The notes: generated from the letters alone by a model not told the origin. DNA of 64,000 nucleotides from Spirosoma sp. KCTC 42546 (GCF_006965485.1 NZ_CP041360.1:7048501-7112500), one strand, 5' to 3'. Positions 52,089 to 61,746 are shown, counted from the first letter of the stretch. Numbers and translations are program-made.

Positions 52089-52174
52089 TTTTTTGTCATT
52101 CCGACCTTAGGAGGAATCTCAAGTTTCATAACAGTCAATTTTGAGGTTCCTCCTAAGGTCGGAATGACAAAAAA
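52089..52174. repeat. Long palindrome (GTCATTCCGACCTTAGGAGG type)
   Basis: Arms of about 33 bases (TTTTTTGTCATTCCGACCTT and its mirror AAGGTCGGAATGACAAAAAA) around a 19-base loop. It may terminate the metalloprotease transcript, but the sequence also has the look of a dispersed intergenic repeat. Confidence 0.7.
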
Positions 52175-52228
52175 CAGATAGCCGTTATTTTATACGGCTA
52201 ATGTAAAGTTGATCTATTCCACTAAAGA

Positions 52229-54721
52229 TCAAAACTCCCAATCGCAGGCTGGTGCAAGCCACTCCTGACCCGTGTCAATTGGCATACCATCGGGTGGCGT
52301 TTGAGGATTGGTTGGTTTAATATCAGCCACATTACCCTCAGCCCGACGAATCTGATCGAGTGCAAACAGATGGTGAGCCGCTACTTTCGGGTTAGTAGCT
52401 GGTGCAGCAAGCTTGGTTTTTAACTGGTTAATTTTTAGTAAAGCTAAAGCCCGTACCTGAGAAGTACCTTCCTGATTATTAGCTAAATCAATCAGTTTTT
52501 GCAAAACCAACTTATCCGTTAACCGCTTTACCTCAGCCTGATAACTATCAGCTGGGTCTGCTTTATACCAGGTAGCACCCATTAATTGATCGAGCATGGA
52601 TTCCAGACTGAGTTGAGCCGGATCAACGGCCGATTGGGCTACCAGTCGACTAACACGCTCGCTATTCATCAACATCTGAAGCGTCATACCGGCAGCCGCT
52701 TCGGGTGCAGCCATTGGATCGAACGATAACCCCGTTCGACGTTTGAATACTTCCCGAGGGTTCGGGTCATAGCGGAATGGGTGGGGCGGAATCAGCGCCA
52801 ATATGGATTTGGGAACTGCCAGAAATACCGGGTCAATCGTGGTCAGTAAAGCATCTAAAGCCCGTTTCTGCTCCTGAACCGGAACCGTCGATACCACTGG
52901 TTGCCCATCGCCCCGGAGCGCATTTGTATAAACCTGTCCACCCACTACTTTCGAAGCGGCTTCCACCTGATACCGGTGAAACATATACATAGGAACCAGA
53001 ACTTCTTCGAGCGTTGCCATGGGCGTACCAACTGGAATTTTCTTCTCGGAGAAATTAGCCAGTGCCATCCGTCGTACATCCGATACGCGCTTCAATTCGT
53101 CAACCGCATTGGAGCCGTTGTCCCACAAGTGCGTACCTGGATGAACGGAGCCTTCGGGCCGGGCATCTTTATCGGTCAGAAAGGTCAGACCCGTCTTATG
53201 CATATCGTTGACGATCTTGTCCAACGCTTGTTTTTCATCAGCACCGGCAGGAAACTGTTCATACCCATAGCGAATGCTCCATTTGTCGTACTCGCCAATA
53301 TTTTTGGCATACGCATCGGATAGATCGATGCTGGCTCCTTTTATTTTGGCGACCATCGTTGGGTAATCCATTACAGACGCCCGACCAAACATACCTCCAC
53401 CTTGTGTACTGGCAATATAATTATGCGGTAAGCCAAGCGTATGACCAACTTCATGAGCCGCCAATTGACGTAAGCGCTCAATCGACATTTGCATCATTGG
53501 GTCCGATGCAGGAGCCGTTGCCCCCGAATAATCGCCAACCAATCCCTGCGCAATCAAATAATCCTGCCGAACCCGCAAGGAGCCCAGCGTAACTTTTCCC
53601 TTGATGATTTCTCCCGTACGCGGGTCACTAATGCTTCCACCGTACGACCATCCACGCGTAGACCGGTGAACCCATTGCACCAGGTTATACCGAATGTCCA
53701 TTGGGTCGGCGTCGGCAGGAAGCAGCTTCACCTGAAACGCATCTTTGTAGCCAGCGGCTTCAAATGCCTGATTCCACCAGGCCGTACCATCCATCAATGC
53801 CGACCGAATGGGTTCTGGCGTACCGGGATCTATATAATAAACGATGGGCTTAACGGCCTCACTTACAGCTGCCGACGGGTCTTTTTTCTCCAGCCGATGC
53901 CGCGAAATGTAGCGTTTCATGATTGGCTGGCTAACGGGCGTAGCGTAATCAAAATACTCGATGCCGCCGTAACCGATGCGCGGATCGAACACGCGGGGTT
54001 TAAAACCAGCATCGGGCAACTGAACAAACGAGTGATGCTGATGAACCGTAACAATGGACGGAGTTGGTACAACTTCACGCAGGTAGGCTCCCGGATTATC
54101 ACCTGTCAGGGTAATAATCATTTCAAACTCAGTATTCTGTGGAAAAGCTTTCGTACGCGGCAAATAGATGGCACTCCGCGTTGGGTCGAGTTTGAAAGCC
54201 CCTTGCTTGGTTCGGCTTATGGCCTGTACCGCCCCAACGGCGTCCTGCATCAGAAAAGCGGTAAGATCCACCAAAACCTTACCACTTTCTTCGGCGGCAA
54301 TCTCGAAGCCAGCCTGAACGGATGTGGCAAATGACTCTTCAACGGCCCGACGTTCGAGCGGATCATTGCTGATAGCGCGGTAGCTGTAGTTCGGTTCAAT
54401 CATCAGAACCTTGTTACCGCTGCGTTGAAATTTCACCACGTGCTCCTGCCCCAAACGGCCCCGGTCGAGTCCGATATCGTTGGAGCCCACGCCCTGCGCC
54501 AGCGATGGATAGTACAGAAGCTCGGTATCGAACGAAGAAATTTCGAGCCAGATTTTCCCTTTTTTAGCATCCCAGTAATACGTCAGGAAACCCTGGTTAC
54601 GCTCCATGCCAGCCGTAAATGTCGAAATGCTGGCCGATGAGTTAGCGCCCGAAGGAGATTGGGCGAGAAGTAAGCGTGTAGCTGTAAGTAAGCAAAGAAG
54701 TGTGAGTAAGCGTTTTCGCAT
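52229..54721 (-). CDS. Zinc-dependent metalloprotease with DUF5117-like N-terminus
   Basis: 830 residues with a signal peptide (cut near LLLAQS). The zinc site is HEVGHTLGLPHNY, the metzincin-type HExxHxxGxxH. The N-terminal 250 residues (GFLTYYWDAKKGKIWLEI, LLYYPSLAQGVGSNDIGLDRG) match the DUF5117/5118 layout that precedes this protease class in Bacteroidota. It is secreted or periplasmic; substrates are unknown. It stands alone with palindromes on both sides. Confidence 0.88.
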   Translation of the reverse strand: MRKRLLTLLCLLTATRLLLAQSPSGANSSASISTFTAGMERNQGFLTYYWDAKKGKIWLEISSFDTELLYYPSLAQGVGSNDIGLDRGRLGQEHVVKFQRSGNKVLMIEPNYSYRAISNDPLERRAVEESFATSVQAGFEIAAEESGKVLVDLTAFLMQDAVGAVQAISRTKQGAFKLDPTRSAIYLPRTKAFPQNTEFEMIITLTGDNPGAYLREVVPTPSIVTVHQHHSFVQLPDAGFKPRVFDPRIGYGGIEYFDYATPVSQPIMKRYISRHRLEKKDPSAAVSEAVKPIVYYIDPGTPEPIRSALMDGTAWWNQAFEAAGYKDAFQVKLLPADADPMDIRYNLVQWVHRSTRGWSYGGSISDPRTGEIIKGKVTLGSLRVRQDYLIAQGLVGDYSGATAPASDPMMQMSIERLRQLAAHEVGHTLGLPHNYIASTQGGGMFGRASVMDYPTMVAKIKGASIDLSDAYAKNIGEYDKWSIRYGYEQFPAGADEKQALDKIVNDMHKTGLTFLTDKDARPEGSVHPGTHLWDNGSNAVDELKRVSDVRRMALANFSEKKIPVGTPMATLEEVLVPMYMFHRYQVEAASKVVGGQVYTNALRGDGQPVVSTVPVQEQKRALDALLTTIDPVFLAVPKSILALIPPHPFRYDPNPREVFKRRTGLSFDPMAAPEAAAGMTLQMLMNSERVSRLVAQSAVDPAQLSLESMLDQLMGATWYKADPADSYQAEVKRLTDKLVLQKLIDLANNQEGTSQVRALALLKINQLKTKLAAPATNPKVAAHHLFALDQIRRAEGNVADIKPTNPQTPPDGMPIDTGQEWLAPACDWEF

Positions 54722-54831
54722 TTTAAGCAGAGGTTGTAGTTGCTGCTCAAGTTACGGCAAAAACGGTTAGTAGGAGTGAAGGGGTATAGGACAAGTTTAA
54801 TTTGAATGGCTATCGGCACAGATTGTACCTC

Positions 54832-54900
54832 TTTTTTGACAGGATTACAGGATTTTTATTGGCCGAAAATCCTATTAAATCCTGTAATCCTGTCAAAAAA
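54832..54900. repeat. Palindrome (GACAGGATTACAGGAT type)
   Basis: TTTTTTGACAGGATTACAGG is mirrored by CCTGTAATCCTGTCAAAAAA around a 21-base loop. It lies between the DUF4293 gene and the metalloprotease gene and may act as terminator. Confidence 0.7.
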
Positions 54901-54926
54901 TATTTGTCTCACGACCAATAGAACTT

Positions 54927-55400
54927 TTATCGAATTCGGTCGGAGCCGCGTACTAGTTTCTCGTCGCGACGAATAAACCGATTGGCTAATGCGTTAAAAA
55001 CGAGGGCCGCAATAATGGCATAAAAGCCAACTAGAAACGTACCCTGATCGGCAGGATTACCGTATGCTTTACCTGCATAAAGTGTTCGATAAAGTATAAT
55101 ACCCATAATAGCGGTGAGCATTAGCGCATTCACCGCACACAAAGCTGTTTGTGTCAGTCGGTTACGATATTGAAAGATCGCGTAGAGCGATACTAAACCT
55201 ACTAGAGCGATTAGCAGAGCTAAATACCAGATGGTATCAGCATAGGTCGTAACTCCTTCCTGGTGTGTGTATTGAAGCGCTGTTAGATGGGCCATCTCCG
55301 GCGACGTCAATCCAGCTTTTTCCCAAATTGGATTAGAGAGCGCAATGCCCATTGCGACGGCAATAAGAAACAAAAATACTGTCTGAATGCGTTGAATCAT
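54927..55400 (-). CDS. DUF4293 membrane protein
   Basis: About 157 residues from MIQRIQTVFLFLIAVAMG with four membrane helices, the pattern of DUF4293 proteins restricted to Bacteroidota (start MIQRIQT, C-terminal NRFIRRDEKLVRGSDRIR). The open frame extends 10 codons earlier into the palindrome at 55402, so the second ATG is chosen. Function unknown. Confidence 0.85.
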   Translation of the reverse strand: MIQRIQTVFLFLIAVAMGIALSNPIWEKAGLTSPEMAHLTALQYTHQEGVTTYADTIWYLALLIALVGLVSLYAIFQYRNRLTQTALCAVNALMLTAIMGIILYRTLYAGKAYGNPADQGTFLVGFYAIIAALVFNALANRFIRRDEKLVRGSDRIR

Positions 55401-55401
55401 T

Positions 55402-55497
55402 GTTTGTAATGGATAATGAATAATGTGCAATGGATAATGCCCTCTGAAATCCGTACATTATTCATTGTACATTATTCATTATCCATTACCCAGAGTG
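55402..55497. repeat. Intergenic palindrome of the ATTATTCATT family
   Basis: TAATGGATAATGAATAATGT faces ACATTATTCATTATCCATTA, with inner words GTGCAATGG and CATTGTAC. It lies between divergent genes (DUF4293 and mnmD) and so must contain or overlap their promoters. Confidence 0.65.
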
Positions 55498-55524
55498 CAA
55501 AAATAGCCCAAAAACTGATAGTTT

Positions 55525-56205
55525 ATGAAAGCAGACGTTCGTCTGATAGTAACTGCCGACGGTTCGCATACGGCCATTAATCAGGCGCTTGATAAAACCT
55601 ATCATTCGATTCATGGGGCCTTTCAGGAATCGCAGCGGGTTTACATCGAACTGGGTTTACTAGCCGCGTTTGACGCGTTTCCGAATGAGGAGTTGCACAT
55701 CTTCGAAATGGGTTTCGGAACGGGTCTGAACGCGCTTTTAACTGCTCGTGAGGCCACTACTCACCAAAGACATATGCGCTATACCGCTATTGACGCCTAC
55801 CCAATGGCTATAGACGACGCAAAGGCGTTAAACTTTGACGATTTATTAGCCACAGATTATCTGGCAAAATTGCACGAATCTCCCTGGCACCAGCCTATTG
55901 ACATTACGCCCTGGTTCACACTGACTAAAGTCGAAAGTCGTTTGCAGGATTGGCAAACCACCGAACGCTTTCACCTAATTTATTACGACGCCTTTGCACC
56001 CACCGCCCAGCCTGAACTCTGGGAACCCGAAATCTTTGTTCAACTGGCCCATTTATTGCTACCAAATGGTATGTTGACCACTTATTGCTCACGGAGTTAT
56101 GTGCAGCGAAATATGCGGGCAGCTGGACTAACGGTGGAAAAACACGCCGGTCCTCTGCACAAACGTGATATTCTGCGAGCCATCAAAATGGATCGAACCG
56201 GTTAA
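55525..56205 (+). CDS. mnmD: tRNA 5-methylaminomethyl-2-thiouridine methyltransferase (MnmD)
   Basis: 226 residues, only the methyltransferase half of MnmC. Motif I is FEMGFGTGLNALL; the DUF752-type motif is LIYYDAFAPTAQPELWEPEI. The start GSHTAINQALDKTYHS is also typical. It methylates the aminomethyl group at U34 of tRNAs with SAM. The oxidoreductase half of MnmC is absent, as usual in this phylum. Followed by a divergent-type gap of about 100 bases. Confidence 0.9.
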   Translation: MKADVRLIVTADGSHTAINQALDKTYHSIHGAFQESQRVYIELGLLAAFDAFPNEELHIFEMGFGTGLNALLTAREATTHQRHMRYTAIDAYPMAIDDAKALNFDDLLATDYLAKLHESPWHQPIDITPWFTLTKVESRLQDWQTTERFHLIYYDAFAPTAQPELWEPEIFVQLAHLLLPNGMLTTYCSRSYVQRNMRAAGLTVEKHAGPLHKRDILRAIKMDRTG

Positions 56206-56310
56206 CCCACAAAACCATTGCGTTCTCTGCGCATTTCTTTGTGGTTAAAAAGCCATAGTTTGGCTAATTTTATAAACCGCCGAACGTTATTACTGAAAAC
56301 AACGACCTGT

Positions 56311-56907
56311 ATGAACCGTCTGCTTCTCTTTTTTGCTGCCTTCGTTCTGCTGACGATCAGCGCTTTCCGAACAACGCTGCCTGCCGAGCGGCCCGTAACC
56401 CCAACTAAACTCACCGACGAACGTAAGCATATCAATTGGCTCACGATTGAGCAAGCTTACGCGTTGACGCAAAAGAAACCTAAGAAATTCGTAGTCGATG
56501 TATATACCGATTGGTGCGGCTGGTGTAAAGTGATGGATCGCGAAACGTTCTCGAAACCCGCTATTGTGGATTACGTCAACGAAAACTATTATCCCGTCCG
56601 GTTTAATGCTGAACAAACCGCAGATGTAACCCTGGGCAAACAGACATTCAAATACATAAGCGGAGGTAGCCGGGGTGTGCATGAGTTGGCAGCTGCTCTA
56701 TTGAAAAATCAGATGAGTTATCCGACTACTGTATTTCTTGACGAAAAATTCAATCTGATCCAGCCAATTGCCGGGTATTTAGAGCCTCGTACATTTCATC
56801 AGATCATTACATATTTCGGTAAAAATTATCACCAGAAAGAACCATTCGACCAGTTTAAGATCGGTACATATAAAGAATTTCAGTCGGCTTTGACGGCTAG
56901 CAAATAA
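56311..56907 (+). CDS. Thioredoxin-fold protein (DUF255-like), exported
   Basis: About 198 residues from MNRLLLFFAAFVLLT with a signal peptide. The active site is YTDWCGWCKVMDRETF (WCxWC), with the cis-Pro region YPTTVFLDEKFNLI. The sequence before it is unconserved, so I prefer ATG 56311 over 56218. Such proteins act as periplasmic thiol oxidoreductases or chaperones. A terminator follows; next gene is M13 peptidase. Confidence 0.82.
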   Translation: MNRLLLFFAAFVLLTISAFRTTLPAERPVTPTKLTDERKHINWLTIEQAYALTQKKPKKFVVDVYTDWCGWCKVMDRETFSKPAIVDYVNENYYPVRFNAEQTADVTLGKQTFKYISGGSRGVHELAAALLKNQMSYPTTVFLDEKFNLIQPIAGYLEPRTFHQIITYFGKNYHQKEPFDQFKIGTYKEFQSALTASK

Positions 56908-56927
56908 CAGGAACGAATAACTAAGGG

Positions 56928-56986
56928 AAAAAATAGGGACGTGTATGGATGGGCCAGGTTGGTACCCCATACACGTCCCTATTTTT
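56928..56986 (+). terminator. Terminator after the thioredoxin-like gene
   Basis: AAAAATAGGGACGTGTATGG is mirrored by CCATACACGTCCCTATTTTT with a 20-base loop. Confidence 0.85.
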
Positions 56987-57028
56987 CGTTAAATTTGTGA
57001 TCTTTCATCAACCCCAACTGTCAACAAC

Positions 57029-59050
57029 ATGACAAAACGTGTGGCTTTTCTTTTTTCGGTAGCCTTGGTTATTGGTTTTATGGCGGCTGGCCCTCGCAAA
57101 TTCATTGACCCCCAAAACATGGATTTATCCGTAAAACCGGGCGATAATTTCTACCAGTACGCTAATGGAAACTGGCTCCGGCAGAACGCTGTTCCGGCCT
57201 CTAAAACCTCATGGGGAAGTTTCAATGAGCTGCGGGAAAAGAGTCTCGATGCCATGAAGGCATTACTCGAAGAAGCCTCAACGTCAACAACAAAAGGCCG
57301 CTTGTATCAGATGGTTGGCGATTACTATGTCAGTGGCATGGATAGCACAACCATCGAAAAACGAGGTTTCGATCCCATCAAACCCGACCTCGCCCGCATT
57401 GATAAAGTCAATAATAAAGCTGAGTTTCTTATTGAACTCGCCTATCAGCGGACGCAGGGCAATGGCATGTTGTTTGGTTTTTTCATAGGGCCTGACCGCA
57501 AAAACGTTACGAAATACCTGCCGCAGTTCAGTCAGGGCGGTACTACCCTCCCGGATCGAGATTACTACCTGAAAAATGACGTCCGTAGTCAGAAAATTCG
57601 TGATGCCTACCGGGACAATCTGAGTAAGATGTTTGCGCTAATCGGCGAAGAGCCCACCCAGTCATCGCAGGATGCTGACGTAATCATTCGGGTCGAAACC
57701 GCCTTAGCAAAAGCCCAGATGCCACGCGTTGACCTTCGCGACCCTTACAAAACATACAATAAATTCACCGTCGCCAATTTTAGCCAGCAAACGCCGGGTA
57801 TTAACTGGGCCGATCAATTGGTAAAATATGGCGCCAAAGGCCAGGACACAGTTCTGGTACAGAGCCCAACTTTCTTCCGCTCGCTAGATAGTCTGGTACA
57901 GGTAACACCTATTGAAGACTGGCGAACGTATATGCGGTGGAATATCCTGAAAGGTGCGGCTCCGTACTTAAGTGATGCGTTTGTTAAACAAAATTTTTCT
58001 TTCTCAAAAGTATTGACAGGCCAGAAAGAAGAAACACCCCGCTGGCAGCGTGTGAGCAGTTTAATTGATGGTTCTCTGAGCGATTTATTGGGGCAGCTCT
58101 ACGTACAGAAATACTTTAAGCCAGAAGCCAAGCAACGCATGCTTATGCTGGTCGATAATTTGGAAGCTTCGTACAAGGAGCACATCAAAAATCTCGACTG
58201 GATGAGCGACGGCACGAAGAAAAAAGCACTTGCTAAGCTAATGGCCTTCAAACGCAAGATCGGCTATCCTGATAAATGGAAGAGTTATGAGGGTGTTGTT
58301 ATCGCTCGAAACGATTACTACGGCAATGTGAAGTCGGCCAGTAAATGGGCGTACAATCACATGATTAACCGCTTAGGCAGGCCGGTTGATCGTACCGAAT
58401 GGGGCATGACACCACCAACCGTAAATGCACAATACAGCTCCGTAAATAACGACATTTCATTTCCAGCGGCCATTCTCCAATTTCCTTTCTTTGATTTCGA
58501 TGCCGATGACGCCGTGAATTATGGCGGAATCGGAGCCGTAATTGGCCATGAAATGACGCATGGGTTTGATGACTCTGGTCGCCAGTTTGATGCAGATGGT
58601 ACACTACGTGACTGGTGGACCAAAGATGACGCGGTGAAATTTAAAGAACGGGCGGATAAGGTAAGAGATCAGTTTTTTGGATTCAAAGTGCTGGATTCAA
58701 TCAAAGTCAATGGTCAGTTAACGCTCGGCGAGAATCTGGCTGATCTTGGTGGTTTAGCTATCGCCTATGATGCCTTCAAAAAAACGCCCCAGGGTAAATC
58801 GAGTGGCAAGAAAAGTTTGATTGATGGATTCACGCCCGATCAGCGATTCTTCCTATCGTGGGCACAAGTCTGGCGTAGCAACCAGCTTCCCGAATCAACA
58901 GCGCAACGGATTCTAACCGATCCACACGCACCAGATATTTACCGGGTTAATGGTCCATTGTCCAATATTACTGCCTGGTATCAGGCCTTTAATATCCAAC
59001 CCGGCGACAAACTCTACAAAAAACCAGAAGATCGAATAAAGGTCTGGTAG
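57029..59050 (+). CDS. M13-family metallopeptidase (neprilysin-like)
   Basis: 673 residues with a signal peptide. The zinc motif is IGAVIGHEMTHGFDDSGRQF, with the third ligand in NGQLTLGENLADLGGL (ENxxDxGG); the conserved VNAQYSSVNNDISFPAAIL precedes it. The N-terminal part (YQYANGNWLRQNAVPASKTS) is typical for M13. It cleaves small peptides outside the cytoplasm. The C-terminal CxxW of animal enzymes is absent and the protein ends in KPEDRIKVW, as usual for bacteria. Confidence 0.95.
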   Translation: MTKRVAFLFSVALVIGFMAAGPRKFIDPQNMDLSVKPGDNFYQYANGNWLRQNAVPASKTSWGSFNELREKSLDAMKALLEEASTSTTKGRLYQMVGDYYVSGMDSTTIEKRGFDPIKPDLARIDKVNNKAEFLIELAYQRTQGNGMLFGFFIGPDRKNVTKYLPQFSQGGTTLPDRDYYLKNDVRSQKIRDAYRDNLSKMFALIGEEPTQSSQDADVIIRVETALAKAQMPRVDLRDPYKTYNKFTVANFSQQTPGINWADQLVKYGAKGQDTVLVQSPTFFRSLDSLVQVTPIEDWRTYMRWNILKGAAPYLSDAFVKQNFSFSKVLTGQKEETPRWQRVSSLIDGSLSDLLGQLYVQKYFKPEAKQRMLMLVDNLEASYKEHIKNLDWMSDGTKKKALAKLMAFKRKIGYPDKWKSYEGVVIARNDYYGNVKSASKWAYNHMINRLGRPVDRTEWGMTPPTVNAQYSSVNNDISFPAAILQFPFFDFDADDAVNYGGIGAVIGHEMTHGFDDSGRQFDADGTLRDWWTKDDAVKFKERADKVRDQFFGFKVLDSIKVNGQLTLGENLADLGGLAIAYDAFKKTPQGKSSGKKSLIDGFTPDQRFFLSWAQVWRSNQLPESTAQRILTDPHAPDIYRVNGPLSNITAWYQAFNIQPGDKLYKKPEDRIKVW

Positions 59051-59074
59051 TAAAACCATAAGCCCTGCCTAATC

Positions 59075-59620
59075 ATGAAAACAGTCTGTTTTTTACTCGT
59101 TTTAACAACTACAACCCTCTCCTGCCAAACCAAACCGAAACAGGAAACGGCCACAACGTCGACAACGGCTATGGCATCAGAAGATAGTGCATCAGCACTG
59201 GCGAAACGCCCTGGACCCGACACACCCCGATCCGCTGCAGATCGCTTAATCAGAGCGCTTTACTTTGAGCACAATGCAAAGGAAAATCCATTTCGGGAGA
59301 AGAAAGACAGGACATTAGTTGATCAATTCTTTGCAAAACCAGTTGCTGATCTGATCTGGAACGACGCCCTAAAACCATCCGGCAACGTGAACCGAACTAC
59401 GCTAAATTTACTCTTCAATGCGCCAGATGCTGCGATAAAAAAGACCTGGGTTTTGCCGGCCGTTATAGGTGGTACACGAGCCATAGTGTATGTTACCTTT
59501 GAGAACAAAACCAAGCCTGAAGAGCTCAAAATCGACATGCAGCAGCTAGCCGGGCGTTGGCGTATAACTGAAATGTATTACCCCGACGGTAAGCGATTAA
59601 CCACCTTGTTTCAGCAATGA
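59075..59620 (+). CDS. Lipoprotein, DUF3828-like
   Basis: 181 residues. Lipoprotein signal (LLVLTTTTLSC), a Thr/Ser/Ala-rich linker, then a compact domain with FEHNAKENPFREKKDRTLVD and a C-terminal LAGRWRITEMYYPDGKRL. The pattern (helix, long loop, WR-I-x-MYY strand) recalls DUF3828 proteins, but I am not sure. It lies 24 bases after the M13 gene and may be cotranscribed. Confidence 0.6.
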   Translation: MKTVCFLLVLTTTTLSCQTKPKQETATTSTTAMASEDSASALAKRPGPDTPRSAADRLIRALYFEHNAKENPFREKKDRTLVDQFFAKPVADLIWNDALKPSGNVNRTTLNLLFNAPDAAIKKTWVLPAVIGGTRAIVYVTFENKTKPEELKIDMQQLAGRWRITEMYYPDGKRLTTLFQQ

Positions 59621-59625
59621 TCGTA

Positions 59626-59655
59626 AGCTTCTAAAAATTATTTTTAGAGCTTCTG
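59626..59655 (+). terminator. Hairpin after the lipoprotein gene
   Basis: AAGCTTCTAAAAAT pairs imperfectly with ATTTTTAGAGCTT, just downstream of the stop. Confidence 0.5.
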
Positions 59656-59685
59656 TTGACAACACCACAAAAACGTGTAATTTTG
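59656..59685 (+). promoter_or_regulatory. Promoter of the tRNA cluster
   Basis: TTG at 59656 and TAATTTTG at 59678 with a 19-base spacer form a good Bacteroidota -33/-7 pair, about 50 bases before the tRNA-Tyr start. Confidence 0.65.
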
Positions 59686-59736
59686 CAACTCCAAAACCGG
59701 AAGCGGGGTTGGAATTGTTCTTTAAAAGTGTTTTTC

Positions 59737-59822
59737 GGGGAGTTTCCAGAGTGGCCAAATGGATCAGACTGTAAATCTGCTGGCGTACGCCTTCGGAGGT
59801 TCGAATCCTCCACTCCCCACCA
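59737..59822 (+). tRNA. tRNA-Tyr (GTA)
   Basis: 86 bases including an encoded CCA end. Acceptor GGGGAGT pairs with ACTCCCC; anticodon loop CTGTAAA with GTA; long variable arm typical for class II tRNA; T loop GTTCGAATCC. Confidence 0.95.
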
Positions 59823-59891
59823 TTTAGTGAATAGTTAATTAGTAATTCGTTGTACCAGTTACTACTCTATTATTAACTAACCACTAAGTAA

Positions 59892-59964
59892 GCGGAAGTA
59901 GCTCAATTGGTAGAGCGATAGCCTTCCAAGCTATAGGTTGCGGGTTCGAGACCCGTCTTCCGCT
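59892..59964 (+). tRNA. tRNA-Gly (TCC)
   Basis: Acceptor GCGGAAG pairs with CTTCCGC; D arm GCTCAATTGGTAGAGC; anticodon loop CTTCCAA (TCC); T arm GCGGGTTCGAGACCCGT. CCA is not encoded. A broken copy begins at its 3' end. Confidence 0.95.
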
Positions 59965-60041
59965 CAATTGGTAGAGTGCTGGTCTTACAAGCTATAGATT
60001 GCGGCCGGGGTGGCGTTCCACTTCGAGACCCGTCTTCCGCT
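59962..60041 (+). pseudogene. Degenerate tRNA-Gly/Val-like copy
   Basis: Immediately after tRNA-Gly the D arm is repeated (GCTCAATTGGTAGAG), followed by an anticodon region with loop CTTACAA (TAC), an inserted GC-rich stretch (CGGCCGGGGTGGCGTTCC) in place of the variable loop and T stem, and a second tRNA-Gly 3' half (TTCGAGACCCGTCTTCCGCT). The 5' acceptor strand is missing. It seems a product of slipped or recombined tRNA genes. Confidence 0.7.
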
Positions 60042-60072
60042 CTGTTAATGACTAATGTAGGATGAACAGTGT

Positions 60073-60120
60073 ATTTTTTTATAAAGCATTATTCATCATA
60101 CATTAACCATTTTACATTTA
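60073..60120. repeat. Half of the ATTATTCATT family repeat between tRNAs
   Basis: AAAGCATTATTCATCATACA and ACCATTTTACATTTATT resemble the words in the palindromes at 12098, 37744 and 55402. A facing arm is only partial. Confidence 0.35.
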
Positions 60121-60128
60121 TTAAGTAA

Positions 60129-60200
<72 letters not shown>

Positions 60201-60354
60201 CAGGGCTTCTTCAGGAAGTCTTTTTGACAGGGCCGCTTAGGCGGTTTAAGCCCAAATGACGTCAGCCCTCAATCGGGATGATTTCGCTGGGTTTAATTAA
60301 TTTTCAGCGAATTCATTCAATAACAAAAACAGTTCACAATAGCGTTTTAAAAAC

Positions 60355-61545
60355 ATGGCAAAAGAGAATTTTGACCGCTCGAAACCGCACGTTAACATCG
60401 GTACGATTGGTCACGTTGACCACGGTAAAACGACGCTGACGGCTGCCATTACGAAAGTGCTGGCCGGAAAGGGTCTAGCCGCAATTCGGGACTTCTCCTC
60501 AATTGACAACGCTCCGGAAGAAAAAGAGCGTGGTATCACCATCAATACATCGCACGTTGAATATGCAACGGCGAACCGTCACTACGCCCACGTTGACTGC
60601 CCAGGCCACGCTGACTATGTGAAAAACATGGTGACTGGTGCTGCACAAATGGATGGCGCTATCCTCGTGGTAGCTGCAACCGACGGACCAATGCCACAGA
60701 CTCGTGAGCACATTCTGCTTGCTCGTCAGGTTGGCGTACCTCAATTGGTTGTCTTCATGAACAAAGTGGACATGGTAGACGATCCTGAGTTGCTTGAACT
60801 CGTTGAGATGGAAATCCGCGAGCTGTTAAGCTTCTATAACTTCGACGGCGATAACATCCCAGTTATTCAAGGTTCGGCTCTGGGTGGCTTGAACGGCGAT
60901 GCTAAATGGGTTGCTACCATCGAAGAATTAATGCAAAACGTAGATGACTTTATTCCACTGCCTCCACGTCAGACGGATCTTCCGTTCCTGATGCCAGTAG
61001 AGGACGTATTCTCGATCACAGGTCGTGGTACAGTGGCAACGGGTCGTATCGAACGGGGTGTTATCAACTCGGGCGAACCAGTTGAAATCCTGGGTATGGG
61101 TGCTGAAAACCTAAAATCAGTTGTAACGGGTGTTGAAATGTTCCGGAAAATTCTGGACCGTGGAGAAGCTGGTGACAACGTAGGTCTTCTGCTCCGTGGT
61201 ATTGAAAAAACCGATATCCGTCGTGGTATGGTTATTTGTAAGCCAGGTTCAGTTAAACCACACGCGAAGTTCAAAGCTGAGGTTTATGTACTGTCGAAAG
61301 AAGAAGGTGGCCGTCATACTCCATTCTTCAACAAGTACCGTCCACAGTTTTATTTCCGCACCACTGACGTAACGGGTGAAATCATGTTACCTGCTAACGT
61401 TGAGATGGTAATGCCAGGTGATAACATCACGATTGATGTAACACTGATCAACAAAATTGCTATGGAAAAAGGCCTTCGTTTCGCTATTCGCGAAGGTGGT
61501 CGTACCGTAGGAGCTGGTCAGGTAACTGAAATTATTGATTTATAG
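60355..61545 (+). CDS. tuf: Elongation factor Tu
   Basis: 396 residues, the standard length. G1 GHVDHGKTT, switch I with [14 protein letters not shown]3 [13 protein letters not shown]4 MNKVDMV and G5 GSALGG are all present, followed by domains 2 and 3 (the [13 protein letters not shown] loop, and a C-terminus ending in [11 protein letters not shown]). It brings aminoacyl-tRNA to the ribosome with GTP. It sits between the tRNA genes, secE and nusG, the usual arrangement in Bacteroidota. Terminator at 61556. Confidence 0.98.
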   Translation: MAKENFDRSKPHVNIGTIGHVDHGKTTLTAAITKVLAGKGLAAIRDFSSIDNAPEEKERGITINTSHVEYATANRHYAHVDCPGHADYVKNMVTGAAQMDGAILVVAATDGPMPQTREHILLARQVGVPQLVVFMNKVDMVDDPELLELVEMEIRELLSFYNFDGDNIPVIQGSALGGLNGDAKWVATIEELMQNVDDFIPLPPRQTDLPFLMPVEDVFSITGRGTVATGRIERGVINSGEPVEILGMGAENLKSVVTGVEMFRKILDRGEAGDNVGLLLRGIEKTDIRRGMVICKPGSVKPHAKFKAEVYVLSKEEGGRHTPFFNKYRPQFYFRTTDVTGEIMLPANVEMVMPGDNITIDVTLINKIAMEKGLRFAIREGGRTVGAGQVTEIIDL

Positions 61546-61555
61546 TTAAATACCT

Positions 61556-61597
61556 AAAAACAAGTGCATTTCTTAGCGGAGATGCACTTGTTTTTTT
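61556..61597 (+). terminator. Terminator of tuf
   Basis: AAAAACAAGTGCAT pairs with ATGCACTTGTTTTT followed by T run; loop of 12 bases. Confidence 0.85.
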
Positions 61598-61617
61598 GAT
61601 ATTAATTCGTACTTTTG
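61588..61617 (+). promoter_or_regulatory. Promoter for tRNA-Trp/secE/nusG
   Basis: TTG at 61588 and TACTTTTG at 61610, 19-base spacer, a good Bacteroidota pair. It follows the tuf terminator directly, so the downstream genes have an independent start. Confidence 0.65.
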
Positions 61618-61648
61618 CAGTCCGTTTACGAAAGGGCATTCATTGCTA

Positions 61649-61722
61649 TTAGTCGTCAAAACTTGTCATTTATTGTATCCACGACAAATGACTATAAATG
61701 ACAGCAAAGGGAATGTCACCGT
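61649..61722. repeat. Intergenic palindrome of the TGTCATTTATTG family
   Basis: TTAGTCGTCAAAACTTGTCA and the facing ACAAATGACTATAAATGACA. The same words recur at 62030-62135 and weakly at 8139-8218. It lies between the promoter and tRNA-Trp. Confidence 0.5.
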
Positions 61723-61746
61723 AGGCAAACGACAGGAATATATTCT

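Noticed and set aside
53489..54334. 281-codon open frame antisense to the metalloprotease
   Set aside because: Composition is Arg/His-rich without domain; it mirrors the coding strand of a clear protease gene.
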